DNA of 64,000 bases from DATBGO01 sp036558005 (GCA_036558005.1 DATBGO010000237.1:1-64000), one strand, 5' to 3'; counted from the first letter of the stretch, positions 50,205 to 59,655 are shown. Notes: generated from the sequence alone by a model not told the origin. Program-made: numbers and translations.

Positions 50205-51659
50205 TCATCGGGTGCCTGGCCGGGCCGGCCGGCGCAAGCCGACCAGCGAGCCGAACGTCGCGGCCAGGATCGCGGCGTCCAGCCACGGCGACCAGTTCTC
50301 GATGTAGGCGTTGTCCAGGCGCACCCGCTCGCGCACCGAGGTGTCGCCGTGCAGGCCGTGCACCTGGGCCCAGCCGGTGAGCCCGCCGCGCACCCGGTGC
50401 CGGTCGTCGTAGCGCGGGATCTCCCGGCCGAACCGCTCGGTGAAGTAGGGCCGCTCGGGCCGCGGCCCGACCAGCGACATCTGCCCGCGCAGCACGTTCA
50501 CCAGCTGCGGCAGCTCGTCCAGGTGGGTGCCGCGCAGCCAGCGGGCCAGCCGGGTCAGCTCGAACGTCGGCACCACCCAGCAGGTGTCACTGCCGTCCCG
50601 CTCGGCCAGCGTGCGCAGCTTGAGTATCTGCGCGACCTTGCCCTGGCGGACCACCCGCGCCTGGCGGAACAGCACCGGCCCGGCGCCGCCCAGCCAGATC
50701 AGCAGGCCGAGCACCGCCAGCAGCGGGGCGGCCAGCGCGAGCAGGACCGCGGCCCCGGCCAGGTCGAGCGCGCGCTTGGCCGACCGGGCGGCTGGCCCGG
50801 GCCGGGGCCGCAGCGGCACCAGCGGGATGCCCCAGACCTCGTCCAGGCAGCCGCGCGGCGCGGTGATGCCCAGCTCGTGCAGCCGCGGCACCACGCAGAC
50901 GTCGGCCCCCAGGTCCCGGCACCGGCGCAGCAGGCTGACCATGTCCTCGTCCCGGCCGCGGGGGAAGCAGACGATCACCCGGCGGATGCCGTGCTCGGCG
51001 ACCACCTGCTCCAGCGCGGCGGGCGGGCCGAGGACGGGCAGGTCCAGCCGGCTGGCCAGCGCGATGGTGTCGAGGTAGCCCTGCGGCCGCAGGCCCAGCT
51101 CGGGGTGCTCGCGCAGCAGGCTGGCGAGCTGCTGGCCCACCTGGCCGGCCCCGACCAGCAGCGCGGGCTCGGCCAGCCGCCCGTGGCGGCGCGCGGCCCG
51201 CAGCGCGGCGCAGGCTAGTGCCCGGGCGGTGACCACCAGCGCGGCCGCCGCGCCGGCCGCCGCCGCGGCGTCGCGGCCGGGCAGGAACGCCACCAGGATC
51301 AGCGCGGGTGCCAGCACCGCCGCGAGCACCCGGCCGAGCTGATCGCAGGTCCGCGGGCAGATCCGCAGCCGGTGCAGCCCGCTGCCGGCGAGGGCCGCGA
51401 GCACCGCGCCGGCGTAGCCGGCCACCGCCAGCCCGCCGGGCCCGGCGGCCAGGCTGACTGGCCTGGCCGTCAGCCAGCCCCGTCCCGCCGCGAGCCAGCA
51501 CAGCCCGGCGGCCGCGGCCAGCGCCGCGGCGTCGGCGCCGGGCAGCGCGGCGGCCAGCAGGGCCCGCTGCCCGGCCGGAAGCAGGGCCGGCCGGGCAGCG
51601 GGCGGGCCCGCGGGCAGCGCCGCGACCGCGAGCGCCGGCACTGGCTGGGAGGTGGTCAT
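50205..51659 (-). CDS. Exopolysaccharide polyprenyl-phosphate sugar-1-phosphate transferase
   Basis: 484 residues. Four to five N-terminal membrane helices, a Rossmann-like CoA_binding_3 domain (LVGAGQVGQQLASLL ... VIVCFPRGRDEDM), another helix and the bacterial sugar transferase domain: KRALDLAGAAVLL, FRQARVVRQGKV, HLDELPQLVNVLRGQMSLVGPRPE, GLTGWAQVHGLHG. It puts the first sugar phosphate on undecaprenyl phosphate, the initiation step. ATG start; it begins 9 bases after the dehydrogenase stop. Confidence 0.92.
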   Translation of the reverse strand: MTTSQPVPALAVAALPAGPPAARPALLPAGQRALLAAALPGADAAALAAAAGLCWLAAGRGWLTARPVSLAAGPGGLAVAGYAGAVLAALAGSGLHRLRICPRTCDQLGRVLAAVLAPALILVAFLPGRDAAAAAGAAAALVVTARALACAALRAARRHGRLAEPALLVGAGQVGQQLASLLREHPELGLRPQGYLDTIALASRLDLPVLGPPAALEQVVAEHGIRRVIVCFPRGRDEDMVSLLRRCRDLGADVCVVPRLHELGITAPRGCLDEVWGIPLVPLRPRPGPAARSAKRALDLAGAAVLLALAAPLLAVLGLLIWLGGAGPVLFRQARVVRQGKVAQILKLRTLAERDGSDTCWVVPTFELTRLARWLRGTHLDELPQLVNVLRGQMSLVGPRPERPYFTERFGREIPRYDDRHRVRGGLTGWAQVHGLHGDTSVRERVRLDNAYIENWSPWLDAAILAATFGSLVGLRRPARPGTR

Positions 51660-51668
51660 CGCGGGTGC

Positions 51669-53027
51669 TTAGACGACCGCGCGGTGCGGTGCGGCGTCGA
51701 ACTGGTAGGTGGCGTCGAGCACCCGCGGGCACTGGCTGACCCAGCTGTAGTCCGCGCCAGGGTGGATGGTGTGCACGACCGCCAGGTCCCAGCGGCTGCC
51801 GCCGGGCGCGGGGCAGGAGGACAGCTCCCGCCCGCCGGGCAGCCGCAGCGACGGGATCAGCGGGTCGTAGTAGCTGACCTGCGCCCCGGCGTCCAGCAGA
51901 TGGGCGATCAGCCCCAGGGCGGGGGACTCGCGCAGGTCCTGCACGCCCGCCTTGTAGCTGGCGCCGACCACGATCACCGCGGCGCCCGCCACCGGGAGGC
52001 CGTCGGCGGCCAGCACCTCGGCGGCCCGCTGCGCGACCCGGGCGGGCCGCAGGCTGATCAGCTTCATCGTGTGCTCGATCAGCGGGGACGGGCGGCCCTG
52101 CCGGCCGAGCTGCCAGAGCAGGTAGTGCGGGTCACAGGGGATGCAGTGCCCGCCGACCCCCGGGCCGGGCAGCGCGCCGAGGAAGCCGTAGGGCTTGGTG
52201 CCCGCGGCGAGGGTCACCTCGACCGGGTCCAGCCCCAGCGCGCCGCACGCGTCGGCGAACTCGTTGGCCAGCGCCAGTGACACGGCACGGAAGATGTTCT
52301 CGTACAGCTTGGTCGCCTCCGCGGCCTCCGGGGAGCTGACCAGGTACACGGTGTCGGTCAGCTGGCTGATCACCGCGGCCGCGCGCGCGGTGCAGGCGCC
52401 GGTGATCCCGCCGACCACCCGCGGGGTCTCCCGCTGCAGGTGGTCGTGGTTGCCGGGGTCGATCCGCTCCGGGCTGAAGGCCACGTACACCCCGGTCCCC
52501 GCGGCCAGGCCGCGCTCGGCCAGCGGCTGGGCCAGCAGCTCCCGGGTGGTGCCCGCGTAGGTCGTCGAGGTCAGGATCACGGTCTGCCCGGGCCGGGCGT
52601 GCGCCACCACGCTCGCGCACGCGCCGCGCAGCGCCGCCAGGTCGGGCACGTACTGGCCGTCCACCGGGGTCGGCACGCAGATGATCACCGCGTCGGCGGC
52701 CTTGACCGCGGACGGGTCGGCGGTCAGCTCCACCGACCCGTCGGCCAGCGCGGCGGTCAGCTCGGCCTGGTCGGAGCTGGTCAGGTCGGCCTGCCCGGCG
52801 GCGATCTCGTCCAGCCGCCGCTGGCTCAGGTCCAGGCCGATGATCCGCTTGCACCGGCCGTGCAGCGCGATCGCGGTCGGCAGCCCCACGTAACCGAGCC
52901 CGACGATCGCGACCGCCGCCGCCGGGCCGGCGCCGGGCTCGCTGCCGTCCGGCTGGTACAGCCGCAGCTTGCTGGTCAGCTGGTACTCACGCCCGTTCAC
53001 CGCGAGTGACAGGCTGGGCTTGGTCAT
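51669..53027 (-). CDS. UDP-sugar 6-dehydrogenase (WbpA/WbpO-like)
   Basis: 452 residues. NAD motif VGLGYVGLPTAIAL at about 43-56; catalytic Cys in PGVGGHCIPCDP; EATKLYENIFRAVSLALANEFA in the central domain; third domain with VVGASYKAGVQDLRESPAL. It oxidises UDP-N-acetylhexosamine or UDP-glucose to the uronate, so the polymer probably contains uronic acid. The first 35 residues are extra. GGGAGC ribosome site before the ATG. Confidence 0.92.
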   Translation of the reverse strand: MTKPSLSLAVNGREYQLTSKLRLYQPDGSEPGAGPAAAVAIVGLGYVGLPTAIALHGRCKRIIGLDLSQRRLDEIAAGQADLTSSDQAELTAALADGSVELTADPSAVKAADAVIICVPTPVDGQYVPDLAALRGACASVVAHARPGQTVILTSTTYAGTTRELLAQPLAERGLAAGTGVYVAFSPERIDPGNHDHLQRETPRVVGGITGACTARAAAVISQLTDTVYLVSSPEAAEATKLYENIFRAVSLALANEFADACGALGLDPVEVTLAAGTKPYGFLGALPGPGVGGHCIPCDPHYLLWQLGRQGRPSPLIEHTMKLISLRPARVAQRAAEVLAADGLPVAGAAVIVVGASYKAGVQDLRESPALGLIAHLLDAGAQVSYYDPLIPSLRLPGGRELSSCPAPGGSRWDLAVVHTIHPGADYSWVSQCPRVLDATYQFDAAPHRAVV

Positions 53028-53050
53028 CTGGTCTGCTCCCTGCGTATCGG

Positions 53051-54286
53051 TTAACGTCCGGCCGGCACGGCCGCTGGCTGGGACCGCTGCCCGGCCCGGG
53101 CGGCCAGCTGGCGGGTCACCCGCTGGGCCGCGTGCGCCGAGCCGAAGACGAAGCGCATGACCGGCCCCATGGTCGGCGCCACCGCCGGGCCGATGAAGTA
53201 CAGCCCGGGGACCGGTGTCTGGTACCCGGCGTCGACGACCGGGCTGCCGGCCAGCGTCCGCAGCCGGGACCGCAGCTCTGCGCCCAGGAACGGCAGCCGG
53301 GTCAGGTCGGTGCGGTAGCCGGTGCCGGCGATGAGGTGATCGGCGGCCAGTTCGCTGGCCGTCCCGTCCGGGCCGGCCACGCCCAGCCGCAGCACGCCGT
53401 CGTCGGCCTTGGCCCAGGTCACCTGCTGCCCGGTGTGCACCGGGACGGTGCCTTCGATCCGGCTGCGCAGCCAGCTCGCGCCGGCCGGGCCGAGCGCGGT
53501 GCGGGCCTTGCGCACCCGGGTGGACCTCGGCAGCCGCCGGAACAGGTCCGGGTGGTTGGAGTAGAACCAGGTGCCCAGGCCCGAGCCGAGCCCGGATTCC
53601 GGCTCGCGGATCCGCTGCAGCAGCGGCCGGTCAGAGGTCAGCGGCTGGCCGTTCCAGGCCACCACAGCCCGGCGGGCGAGCACCTGGACTCCGGCGCCGT
53701 GCTCGTGCAGCAGCGCGGCCGTTTCCAGCGCCGACTGCCCGGCCCCGACCACCACGACCTGCTGGCCGGCGAAGGCGGCCAGGTCGGTGTGCGCGGAGGC
53801 GTGCGTGCAGGCCCAGGACGGCAGCGAGGCGAACGGCTCGGGCAGGTGCGCGAAGTGCTCCACCCCGGCCGCCACCACGACGTTGCGGGCCCGCACCTGC
53901 TCGGCGCTGGCCAGGCTGAGCGTGAACCCGCCGTGATCCGGCGCGATGCTGGTGACCAGCACCTCCTCGGCGGCGGGCAGCAGCTCGGCGCGGAACCACT
54001 GCGCGTAGCTGACGAACGTGCTCAGTGCCACCGGCAGGCCCACGTCCGCGTAGGGCTGGCCGGTGAGCTTGCAGTAGGCCGCCAGCGTGTGGGTGCCCCG
54101 GGGGTCGGACAAGTTCGAGGCGTTGCCCTGGGACTTCAGGTACATCCCCGCGGGCATCATGCCGCGCCACAGCCGCATCGGCAGCCCGAACTGGCGGTAG
54201 CTGATGCCCGCGCCGCGCAGGTGCGCGGCCAGGGAGAGGCCGTAAGGCCCGGCTCCGACGATGGCCACGTCCACGGCGTCGCTCAT
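53051..54286 (-). CDS. FAD/NADPH-dependent monooxygenase-like oxidoreductase
   Basis: 411 residues. FAD motif IVGAGPYGLSLAAHL at residues about 9-23, second nucleotide motif VVVVGAGQSALETAALL near 170, and LIAGTGYRTDLTRLPFL near 320 (the TGY motif of N-hydroxylases and FMOs). Such proteins hydroxylate amines or oxidise sulfur. Start overlaps the stop of the ATP-grasp gene (ATGA). Its position inside an exopolysaccharide operon is unusual. Confidence 0.85.
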   Translation of the reverse strand: MSDAVDVAIVGAGPYGLSLAAHLRGAGISYRQFGLPMRLWRGMMPAGMYLKSQGNASNLSDPRGTHTLAAYCKLTGQPYADVGLPVALSTFVSYAQWFRAELLPAAEEVLVTSIAPDHGGFTLSLASAEQVRARNVVVAAGVEHFAHLPEPFASLPSWACTHASAHTDLAAFAGQQVVVVGAGQSALETAALLHEHGAGVQVLARRAVVAWNGQPLTSDRPLLQRIREPESGLGSGLGTWFYSNHPDLFRRLPRSTRVRKARTALGPAGASWLRSRIEGTVPVHTGQQVTWAKADDGVLRLGVAGPDGTASELAADHLIAGTGYRTDLTRLPFLGAELRSRLRTLAGSPVVDAGYQTPVPGLYFIGPAVAPTMGPVMRFVFGSAHAAQRVTRQLAARAGQRSQPAAVPAGR

Positions 54287-55626
54287 GCGAGTGTCCCCTC
54301 CTTGTGTGGTTGCGGCGCCTGCTGCCGCGAGGTGGTAGTGGCCGCCGGGGCTTTCCCCGCGGCGCGGCCAGGCCGGTAGCGGAACCCGGCCCGGCGGGCC
54401 GGGCCGCCGCCCTTGGCCAGCGGCCTGGTGGCCAGCCGCCAGCCCATCCGGACGCACATCAGGCCGAACGGGCGCAGGTCGTCGCGGGCGAACCAGGCGG
54501 TCTCGTGCACGGTGCGCAGCGAGGCCAGCCAGGACCGCAGCCCCAGCTCGCCGTCGCGCCAGTAGCGCAGCGCCCCGAGCGGGTCGTAGTTCTCGACCAG
54601 GAACCCGCGCCCGGCGACCTGCTGGCCTGCCGGGATCGGCTGCCCGGTCAGGTCCAGGTACGCGGCGGTGGCCACGTCCTGGCCGGCCGTGTCGCGCAGC
54701 AGCCGGAACTGGGCGCCGAGCCGCGGGTTGAAGTCGAGCAGCTTGTACTGCCCGTCCCTGGCGTCCAGGCGCAGGTCCAGGTCGGTGATGCCGCGGTAGC
54801 CCAGCCGGGTCAGCAGCCTGCTCACCTGGGTCCGGAGCAGGTCGTTCGGGGTGGACCGGCCCAGGCAGGTCAGCCCGGCGTGGGCCGGGTAGGACCGTTC
54901 CTTGACCCCGGTGAAGGCCGGCCGGCAGGTGGAGTCGGCGGCGCAGTAGCCGTGGAAGAACCAGTCGTGCCCGCTGCCGCCGGGCACGAACTCCTGCAGC
55001 ATCAGCCCGGCGCCCGCCTGCGCGCACTGCTGGTAGGCGGCAGCGAGCTGATCCGGGCCGGCCAGCACCGAGGTGCTGCGCAGCCCGCGGCCCGCCCACG
55101 GCGTGCTGAGCTTGGCGATCAGCGGGTACCCGGCCTCGGCGGCGAACGCGCGGGCCTGCGCCAGCGAGCCGGGCAGCACCGCGGCCGGGCAGGGCACGCC
55201 CAGCTCGGCGCAGAGCAGCGCGAGGGAGTATTTGCCGGCCACCTGGCGGGGCAGCCCGGCCGGCGGGGCGGCGAAGGAGAACATCGGCCGCAGCCGCGCG
55301 CCGTGCTCGGCCAGGAAGATCGCGCCCGCGTCGTCGGTGGGCAGCAGCACCGCGCGCTGCCCGATGTGCCCGGCCAGCCTGGTCAGGCCCTCGGTCAGCT
55401 GCTCGGCGTGCTCGGGCTCCGGCTGCCAGTAGCAGCGCCCGTGCAGGTAGGCCGAGCTGGCCGCGGGTGCCCACCGGCCCTCGTGCACCCCGTAGACCGG
55501 CACCCCGAGCCGGCCCAGGCTGCGGATGACCCCGAGGCCTCCGTGGTGCATGACGTTGCGGTCGAGCTTGAGCACGACAGCTGGCGTGCTGGTATCGATT
55601 TCCGGTGCCGGGTCATCCTCGGACAC
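54283..55626 (-). CDS. ATP-grasp carboxylate-amine ligase
   Basis: 447 residues. VVLKLDRNVMHHGGLGVIRSL, then the ATP-grasp core YPLIAKLSTPWAGRGLRS, LMLQEFVPGG and the metal site ITDLDLRLDARDGQYKLLDFNPRLG. ATP-grasp enzymes form amide bonds through acyl phosphate. In this operon it could attach an amino acid to a uronic acid; substrate not provable. GTG start chosen; frame is open to 55743. First gene of the eight-gene operon, which has about 215 bases of non-coding DNA upstream as promoter region. Confidence 0.85.
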   Translation of the reverse strand: MSEDDPAPEIDTSTPAVVLKLDRNVMHHGGLGVIRSLGRLGVPVYGVHEGRWAPAASSAYLHGRCYWQPEPEHAEQLTEGLTRLAGHIGQRAVLLPTDDAGAIFLAEHGARLRPMFSFAAPPAGLPRQVAGKYSLALLCAELGVPCPAAVLPGSLAQARAFAAEAGYPLIAKLSTPWAGRGLRSTSVLAGPDQLAAAYQQCAQAGAGLMLQEFVPGGSGHDWFFHGYCAADSTCRPAFTGVKERSYPAHAGLTCLGRSTPNDLLRTQVSRLLTRLGYRGITDLDLRLDARDGQYKLLDFNPRLGAQFRLLRDTAGQDVATAAYLDLTGQPIPAGQQVAGRGFLVENYDPLGALRYWRDGELGLRSWLASLRTVHETAWFARDDLRPFGLMCVRMGWRLATRPLAKGGGPARRAGFRYRPGRAAGKAPAATTTSRQQAPQPHKEGTLA

Positions 55627-55840
55627 GGTTCTGCCCCCACGGGTGCCGCCGGTTTGCGGGCGATTGGCTGCATCATGTGGACTCGACTGTGTCAGCCGGG
55701 GGCAGGGGCAGCATCCGTCAACGGGGGGAGGTCCCCTACCCATCGCGGCCGAGCGGCGGCAGGGCAGGGCGGAGTTTTCAGCGGCTTGGCGGGTGTCTGA
55801 CCCGTTCTCGCCGCGGCGCGCCGGGCAGCTGGGCCAGCAG

Positions 55841-57109
55841 CTAGCCCATCTCGGCGAGCGTCTCGCCGATCAGGCCGATGCCGTCGGTCAGCTCCGCCTC
55901 TGGCGCGCTGATGCTCAGCCGGAAGCACTGCCGGGCATGCGCGCCGGACGGGCCCGGGCGTGCCTGGCTGGTGAAGAAGTGCCGGCCGGGCACCACGAAG
56001 ACCCGCTTGCGCTTCAGCGCCTGGTACAGCGCCAGGTCGTCGAACCAGTCATGGTCGACCCAGAGCCAGCAGAACATCCCGCCGGTGCTGGCGTGCAGCC
56101 GCCAGGCCAGGCTGGCCGGCAGGCTGTCGAGCAGCAGCGACTCGGCGAGCTTGCGGCGCTGGGCGTAGAACGGCGTGATCGACGAGGCCACCATCGTGTC
56201 CAGCGCGCCGGAGCCCAGCGCCCTGGCGATGGTGTGCTGGGCCAGTTGCGCGGCGTGCAGGGCCGAGTTGGCCAGGAACGACACCATCGGGCCGATGTAG
56301 GCCTCGCTGCCGATGGCGAAGCCGATCCGCTCGCCGGGCAGGCCGGCCTTCGACAGGGTGAAGCAGTTGATCACCTGGGGATGCCAGGCTGGCGGCACGA
56401 ACGTGCTGCCGATGCAAGGGAACGGCTCGCCGTAGGCGTTGTCGATCATGAGCGGCACGTCCCTGGCGGTCGCGAGCGCGATCAGCCGGTCCTGCTCGGC
56501 GGCCTCCAGGCAGCGCCCGGCCGGGTTGCTCGGGCTGGACAGCAGCAGCATCCCGATGTCGTCCCGGCGCTCCAGGGCGGCGAAGTCGATCTGGTAGCGG
56601 AACGAGCGGCCGCCGTCAGGCTCCAGCACCGGCTCGATCCCGGCGATCCCGCCGGGGGTCAGGACCAGCCCCTGGTACCCGGTGTAATCGGGGACGACCG
56701 GCAGGACCAGCTTCGACCCCCCGGCCGGGCCCGGCCCGGTGAACAGCGCCGCGGCGATGAAGCCCAGCAGCTGGCTGCCCGGGCCCACGACCACGTTCTG
56801 CGCGCCGATGTCCCAGCCGTAGCGGCCGCGGAAGTACGCCACGATCGCCCCGACCAGCTCCGGCGTCCCCCTCGACGGCCCGTACCGGCAGCTGGCCTCG
56901 GCGAAGTTCTCCGACAGGGCTGCCATGGTCAGCCGCTGCCATGCGGCGGCGACCTCAGGGATGTAGGCCGGGTTGCCGATGCCGAGGTTCAGCCAGGGCC
57001 GGCCGCCCGCCGCGGCCGCGGTGGACACCGCGATGTCGTCCATGATCGCCCGTATTCCCGATGCGCTCGCCATCTTGGCGCCGGTGTGCGAGAAAGCCAC
57101 TACTGTCAT
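55841..57109 (-). CDS. AvtA-like class I/II aminotransferase
   Basis: 422 residues. LNLGIGNPAYIPEV, the glycine-rich GPGSQLLGF, LSSPSNPAGR, and the PLP lysine in TLSKAGLPGERIGFAIG. The pattern is that of valine-pyruvate aminotransferase. Start ATG directly after AGGAGGGG. It is the third gene of an operon with a thioesterase II and a Baeyer-Villiger-type monooxygenase, which points to a small-molecule pathway rather than primary valine metabolism. Confidence 0.88.
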   Translation of the reverse strand: MTVVAFSHTGAKMASASGIRAIMDDIAVSTAAAAGGRPWLNLGIGNPAYIPEVAAAWQRLTMAALSENFAEASCRYGPSRGTPELVGAIVAYFRGRYGWDIGAQNVVVGPGSQLLGFIAAALFTGPGPAGGSKLVLPVVPDYTGYQGLVLTPGGIAGIEPVLEPDGGRSFRYQIDFAALERRDDIGMLLLSSPSNPAGRCLEAAEQDRLIALATARDVPLMIDNAYGEPFPCIGSTFVPPAWHPQVINCFTLSKAGLPGERIGFAIGSEAYIGPMVSFLANSALHAAQLAQHTIARALGSGALDTMVASSITPFYAQRRKLAESLLLDSLPASLAWRLHASTGGMFCWLWVDHDWFDDLALYQALKRKRVFVVPGRHFFTSQARPGPSGAHARQCFRLSISAPEAELTDGIGLIGETLAEMG

Positions 57110-57155
57110 CCCCTCCTGATTGGTGCCGTGGCGGTGGTGCGCAGCCGCGCCGGGC

Positions 57156-57902
57156 TTACCCGGCGTGCTCCGCGAGCTCGGCGATGATGCGGGCGTGGAC
57201 CTCGTCCGCCCGTTCGAAGATGGCGAAATGGCCGCCGTTCAGGGCGTGCAGCGTGAAGCCCGCCCGGGTCTGCTCGCGCCAGGGATCCATCAGGCCAGGG
57301 CCGGCACCGGGGTCGGTCGTGCCCGCGAACGCGGTGATCGGGATGTCCAGCGCGGTGCCCGGCCGGTATTCGTAGCCTTCGTTGACCGCGAAGTCAGCGG
57401 CCAGCAGCGGCTGGAACTGCCGCAGCAGCTCGTGGTCTTCCAGCATGAACTCGGGCGTGCCGCCCAGCCGGCGCAGCACGCTGGCCAGCTCGGGCGGGTC
57501 CAGGCTCGCCAGCTCGGTGTGCTCCATCGGCAGCTGCGGGGCCCGGCGGCCGGCCACGAACAGGCGGGCCGGCGGGCCGGCGCCGATCGCCCGCAGCTCA
57601 CCGATGACCTCGAACGCGCACATCGCCCCGGTGCTGTGCCCGAAGATCGCGTACGGCAGCTTCACCGAGCTGGCTATCTCCTGGGCCAGCTCCCTGACCA
57701 GCGGCGTGATGCTGGTGAACGGGGGCTCGTCGAGGCGCATCTCCCGGCCGGGCGGCTGCACCGGGCAGACCGCCATCGCCGGCGCTAAGCCGGCCCCCCA
57801 GGACCGGTAGACCGTCGCCCCGGCCCCGGCGTGCGGCAGGCACAGCAGCCGCATGCTCGCGTCTGGATGCGACCCGAACGGCAGCCACGCGTTGTTCACC
57901 AT
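57156..57902 (-). CDS. Type II thioesterase (GrsT/RifR-like)
   Basis: 248 residues, alpha/beta hydrolase: LLCLPHAGAGATVY, nucleophile in FGHSTGAMCAFE, Asp in AGTTDPGAGP and His in NGGHFAIF. Type II thioesterases clear misloaded carriers of NRPS or PKS lines. No such line is in the window. AAAGGAGCGG precedes the ATG. It sits between the monooxygenase and the aminotransferase with gaps of 79 and 46 bases. Confidence 0.92.
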   Translation of the reverse strand: MVNNAWLPFGSHPDASMRLLCLPHAGAGATVYRSWGAGLAPAMAVCPVQPPGREMRLDEPPFTSITPLVRELAQEIASSVKLPYAIFGHSTGAMCAFEVIGELRAIGAGPPARLFVAGRRAPQLPMEHTELASLDPPELASVLRRLGGTPEFMLEDHELLRQFQPLLAADFAVNEGYEYRPGTALDIPITAFAGTTDPGAGPGLMDPWREQTRAGFTLHALNGGHFAIFERADEVHARIIAELAEHAG

Positions 57903-57981
57903 TCCGCTCCTTTGCGGCGGCGATTCGCCTGCATATCGGAGAATACGGTTCCCGTGCCCGGTGTACCAGCCAGCGAGCCGT

Positions 57982-59481
57982 TCAGCCGGCCAGCAGCGCG
58001 CCTGCCCGGCGGAACTCCAGTTCCTTTTCGTCGATGGGCGCGCGGTACAGCGCGGCGTCCCTGAAGTAGTGCTGGCGCAGCCGCCACGGCGCCCGGTCGC
58101 CCTGCAGCGGCAGGCTCGCCCGGGCCCGCTCGAAGTAGCCGGAGGTCATGTCGATGAACGACGAGGTGCGCATCGGCTCGTCCGGCAGCCGGGGGGTGAC
58201 GACCGCGTAGTCCCTGCCGGTCATGTGCGTCAGCACCCGGACCACGTACTGGCAGACCAGGTCGACCTTCAGGGTCCAGGAGGCGTTGGTGTAGCCGATG
58301 GCGAACGCCATGTTCGGCACGCCTTCGAGCATCATCCCCTTGTACGCGACGTGCTCGCGGACCACGACCGGCTCGCCGTCGACGGTCAGGTCGATGCCGC
58401 CCAGCGGGAGCAGGTTCAGCCCGGTCGCGGTGACGATGATGTCGGCGGCCAGCTCCGCGCCCGAGCGCAGCCTCAGCCCCGCGGCGGTGAACTCCGTGAT
58501 GTGGTCGGTGACCACCCCGGCGTTGCCGGACCTGATCGCGCGGAAGAAATCCTCGTCCGGGACCAGGCACATGCGCTGGTCCCACGGCTCGTACCGGGGA
58601 TTGAAATGGGTGTCCACGTCGAAGCCCTCGGGCAGCCGTTTGCGCACGCCACCCAGCAGCAGCGCCCTGGCCCGCGCGGGGTGTGCCTGGCACAGCTGGT
58701 AAATGGCCGTGGCGATCCTGGCGTTCTTCCATCGCACGGCTGCGTAAGCCCGCCGCTCGGGCAGCACCTTGCGCAGCACGGCGGCGACCGGATCGCGGGC
58801 GGGCAGCGCCAGCACGTAAGAGGGCGAGCGCTGCAGCATGGTCACCCGGGCGCCGGCCTCGGCGAGCGCGGGCACCAGCGTGACCGCGGTCGCGCCGCTG
58901 CCGATGACGACGACCCGCTTTCCGGCCACATCCAGGTCAGCGGGCCAGTCCTGCGGGTGCGCGATCGTCCCGGCGAAGCTGTCGCGGCCCGGCCAGTCCG
59001 GCGTGTACCCCTGGTCGTAGCGGTAGTAGCCCGAGCACAGGAAGAGGAACCGGCAGGTCAGCTGGGTTTCCTCGGCGGTCTGGGTGTCCTGCACGGTGAC
59101 CGTCCAGCGGGCCTGCGCCGCGGACCAGGCGGCCGCCGCCACCCGCCGGTGGTAGCTGACGTGCTGGTCGATCCCGTAGGCGCTGGCGGTGTCCCGCAGG
59201 TAGGCCAGGATCTCCTCGCCGCCGACGATGGCCCGGTCCTGTTTCCACGGCCGGAACGGGAACCCGAGGGTGAACATGTCCGAGTCCGACCTGACCCCCG
59301 GGTACCGGAACAGGTCCCAGGTCCCGCCGCTGGCGGCGCGCGCCTCGACGATCGCGTAGGACAGGCCGGGGGCGTCGGACTGCAGGTGGCAGGCGGCGCA
59401 GATGCCCGACAGGCCCGCCCCCACGATCAGCACGTCGACGTGCCCGGCTGCGATCGCCCCGGCTGCGGAGGTCGTGCCCAT
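57982..59481 (-). CDS. Flavin monooxygenase of Baeyer-Villiger type
   Basis: 499 residues. FAD motif IVGAGLSGICAACHL, the Baeyer-Villiger fingerprint FAGTIAHPQDWP (FxGxxxHxxxWP) near residue 165, and NADP motif VVVIGSGATAVTLV directly after. Such enzymes turn ketones into esters or oxidise sulfur or nitrogen. ATG start after AAGGGAGC. First gene of the three-gene unit. Confidence 0.92.
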   Translation of the reverse strand: MGTTSAAGAIAAGHVDVLIVGAGLSGICAACHLQSDAPGLSYAIVEARAASGGTWDLFRYPGVRSDSDMFTLGFPFRPWKQDRAIVGGEEILAYLRDTASAYGIDQHVSYHRRVAAAAWSAAQARWTVTVQDTQTAEETQLTCRFLFLCSGYYRYDQGYTPDWPGRDSFAGTIAHPQDWPADLDVAGKRVVVIGSGATAVTLVPALAEAGARVTMLQRSPSYVLALPARDPVAAVLRKVLPERRAYAAVRWKNARIATAIYQLCQAHPARARALLLGGVRKRLPEGFDVDTHFNPRYEPWDQRMCLVPDEDFFRAIRSGNAGVVTDHITEFTAAGLRLRSGAELAADIIVTATGLNLLPLGGIDLTVDGEPVVVREHVAYKGMMLEGVPNMAFAIGYTNASWTLKVDLVCQYVVRVLTHMTGRDYAVVTPRLPDEPMRTSSFIDMTSGYFERARASLPLQGDRAPWRLRQHYFRDAALYRAPIDEKELEFRRAGALLAG

Positions 59482-59585
59482 CGGGAAGCTCCCTTTCGCC
59501 TCGCCAGCGGCCCCGGCGCCAGGATGACACCCGCCCGCCGCGCGACGCAACACGCGATCCGCGACCCGGGCTTGTCCCGGGCCGA

Positions 59586-59655
59586 GCGGATCGCGCCGGG
59601 GGGTGCGGGGGGCGGGCCGGGCGGATCGCGCCGGGGGGCGCGGGGGGCGGGCCGG
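59586..59655. repeat. Two 35-base direct repeats
   Basis: A G-rich 35-base unit is duplicated in tandem with one mismatch (positions 59604/59639) in the 200-base gap between the monooxygenase and the PIN gene. G runs of six could form quadruplex structures. The rest of the gap holds nothing recognisable except the monooxygenase promoter region. Confidence 0.75.
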
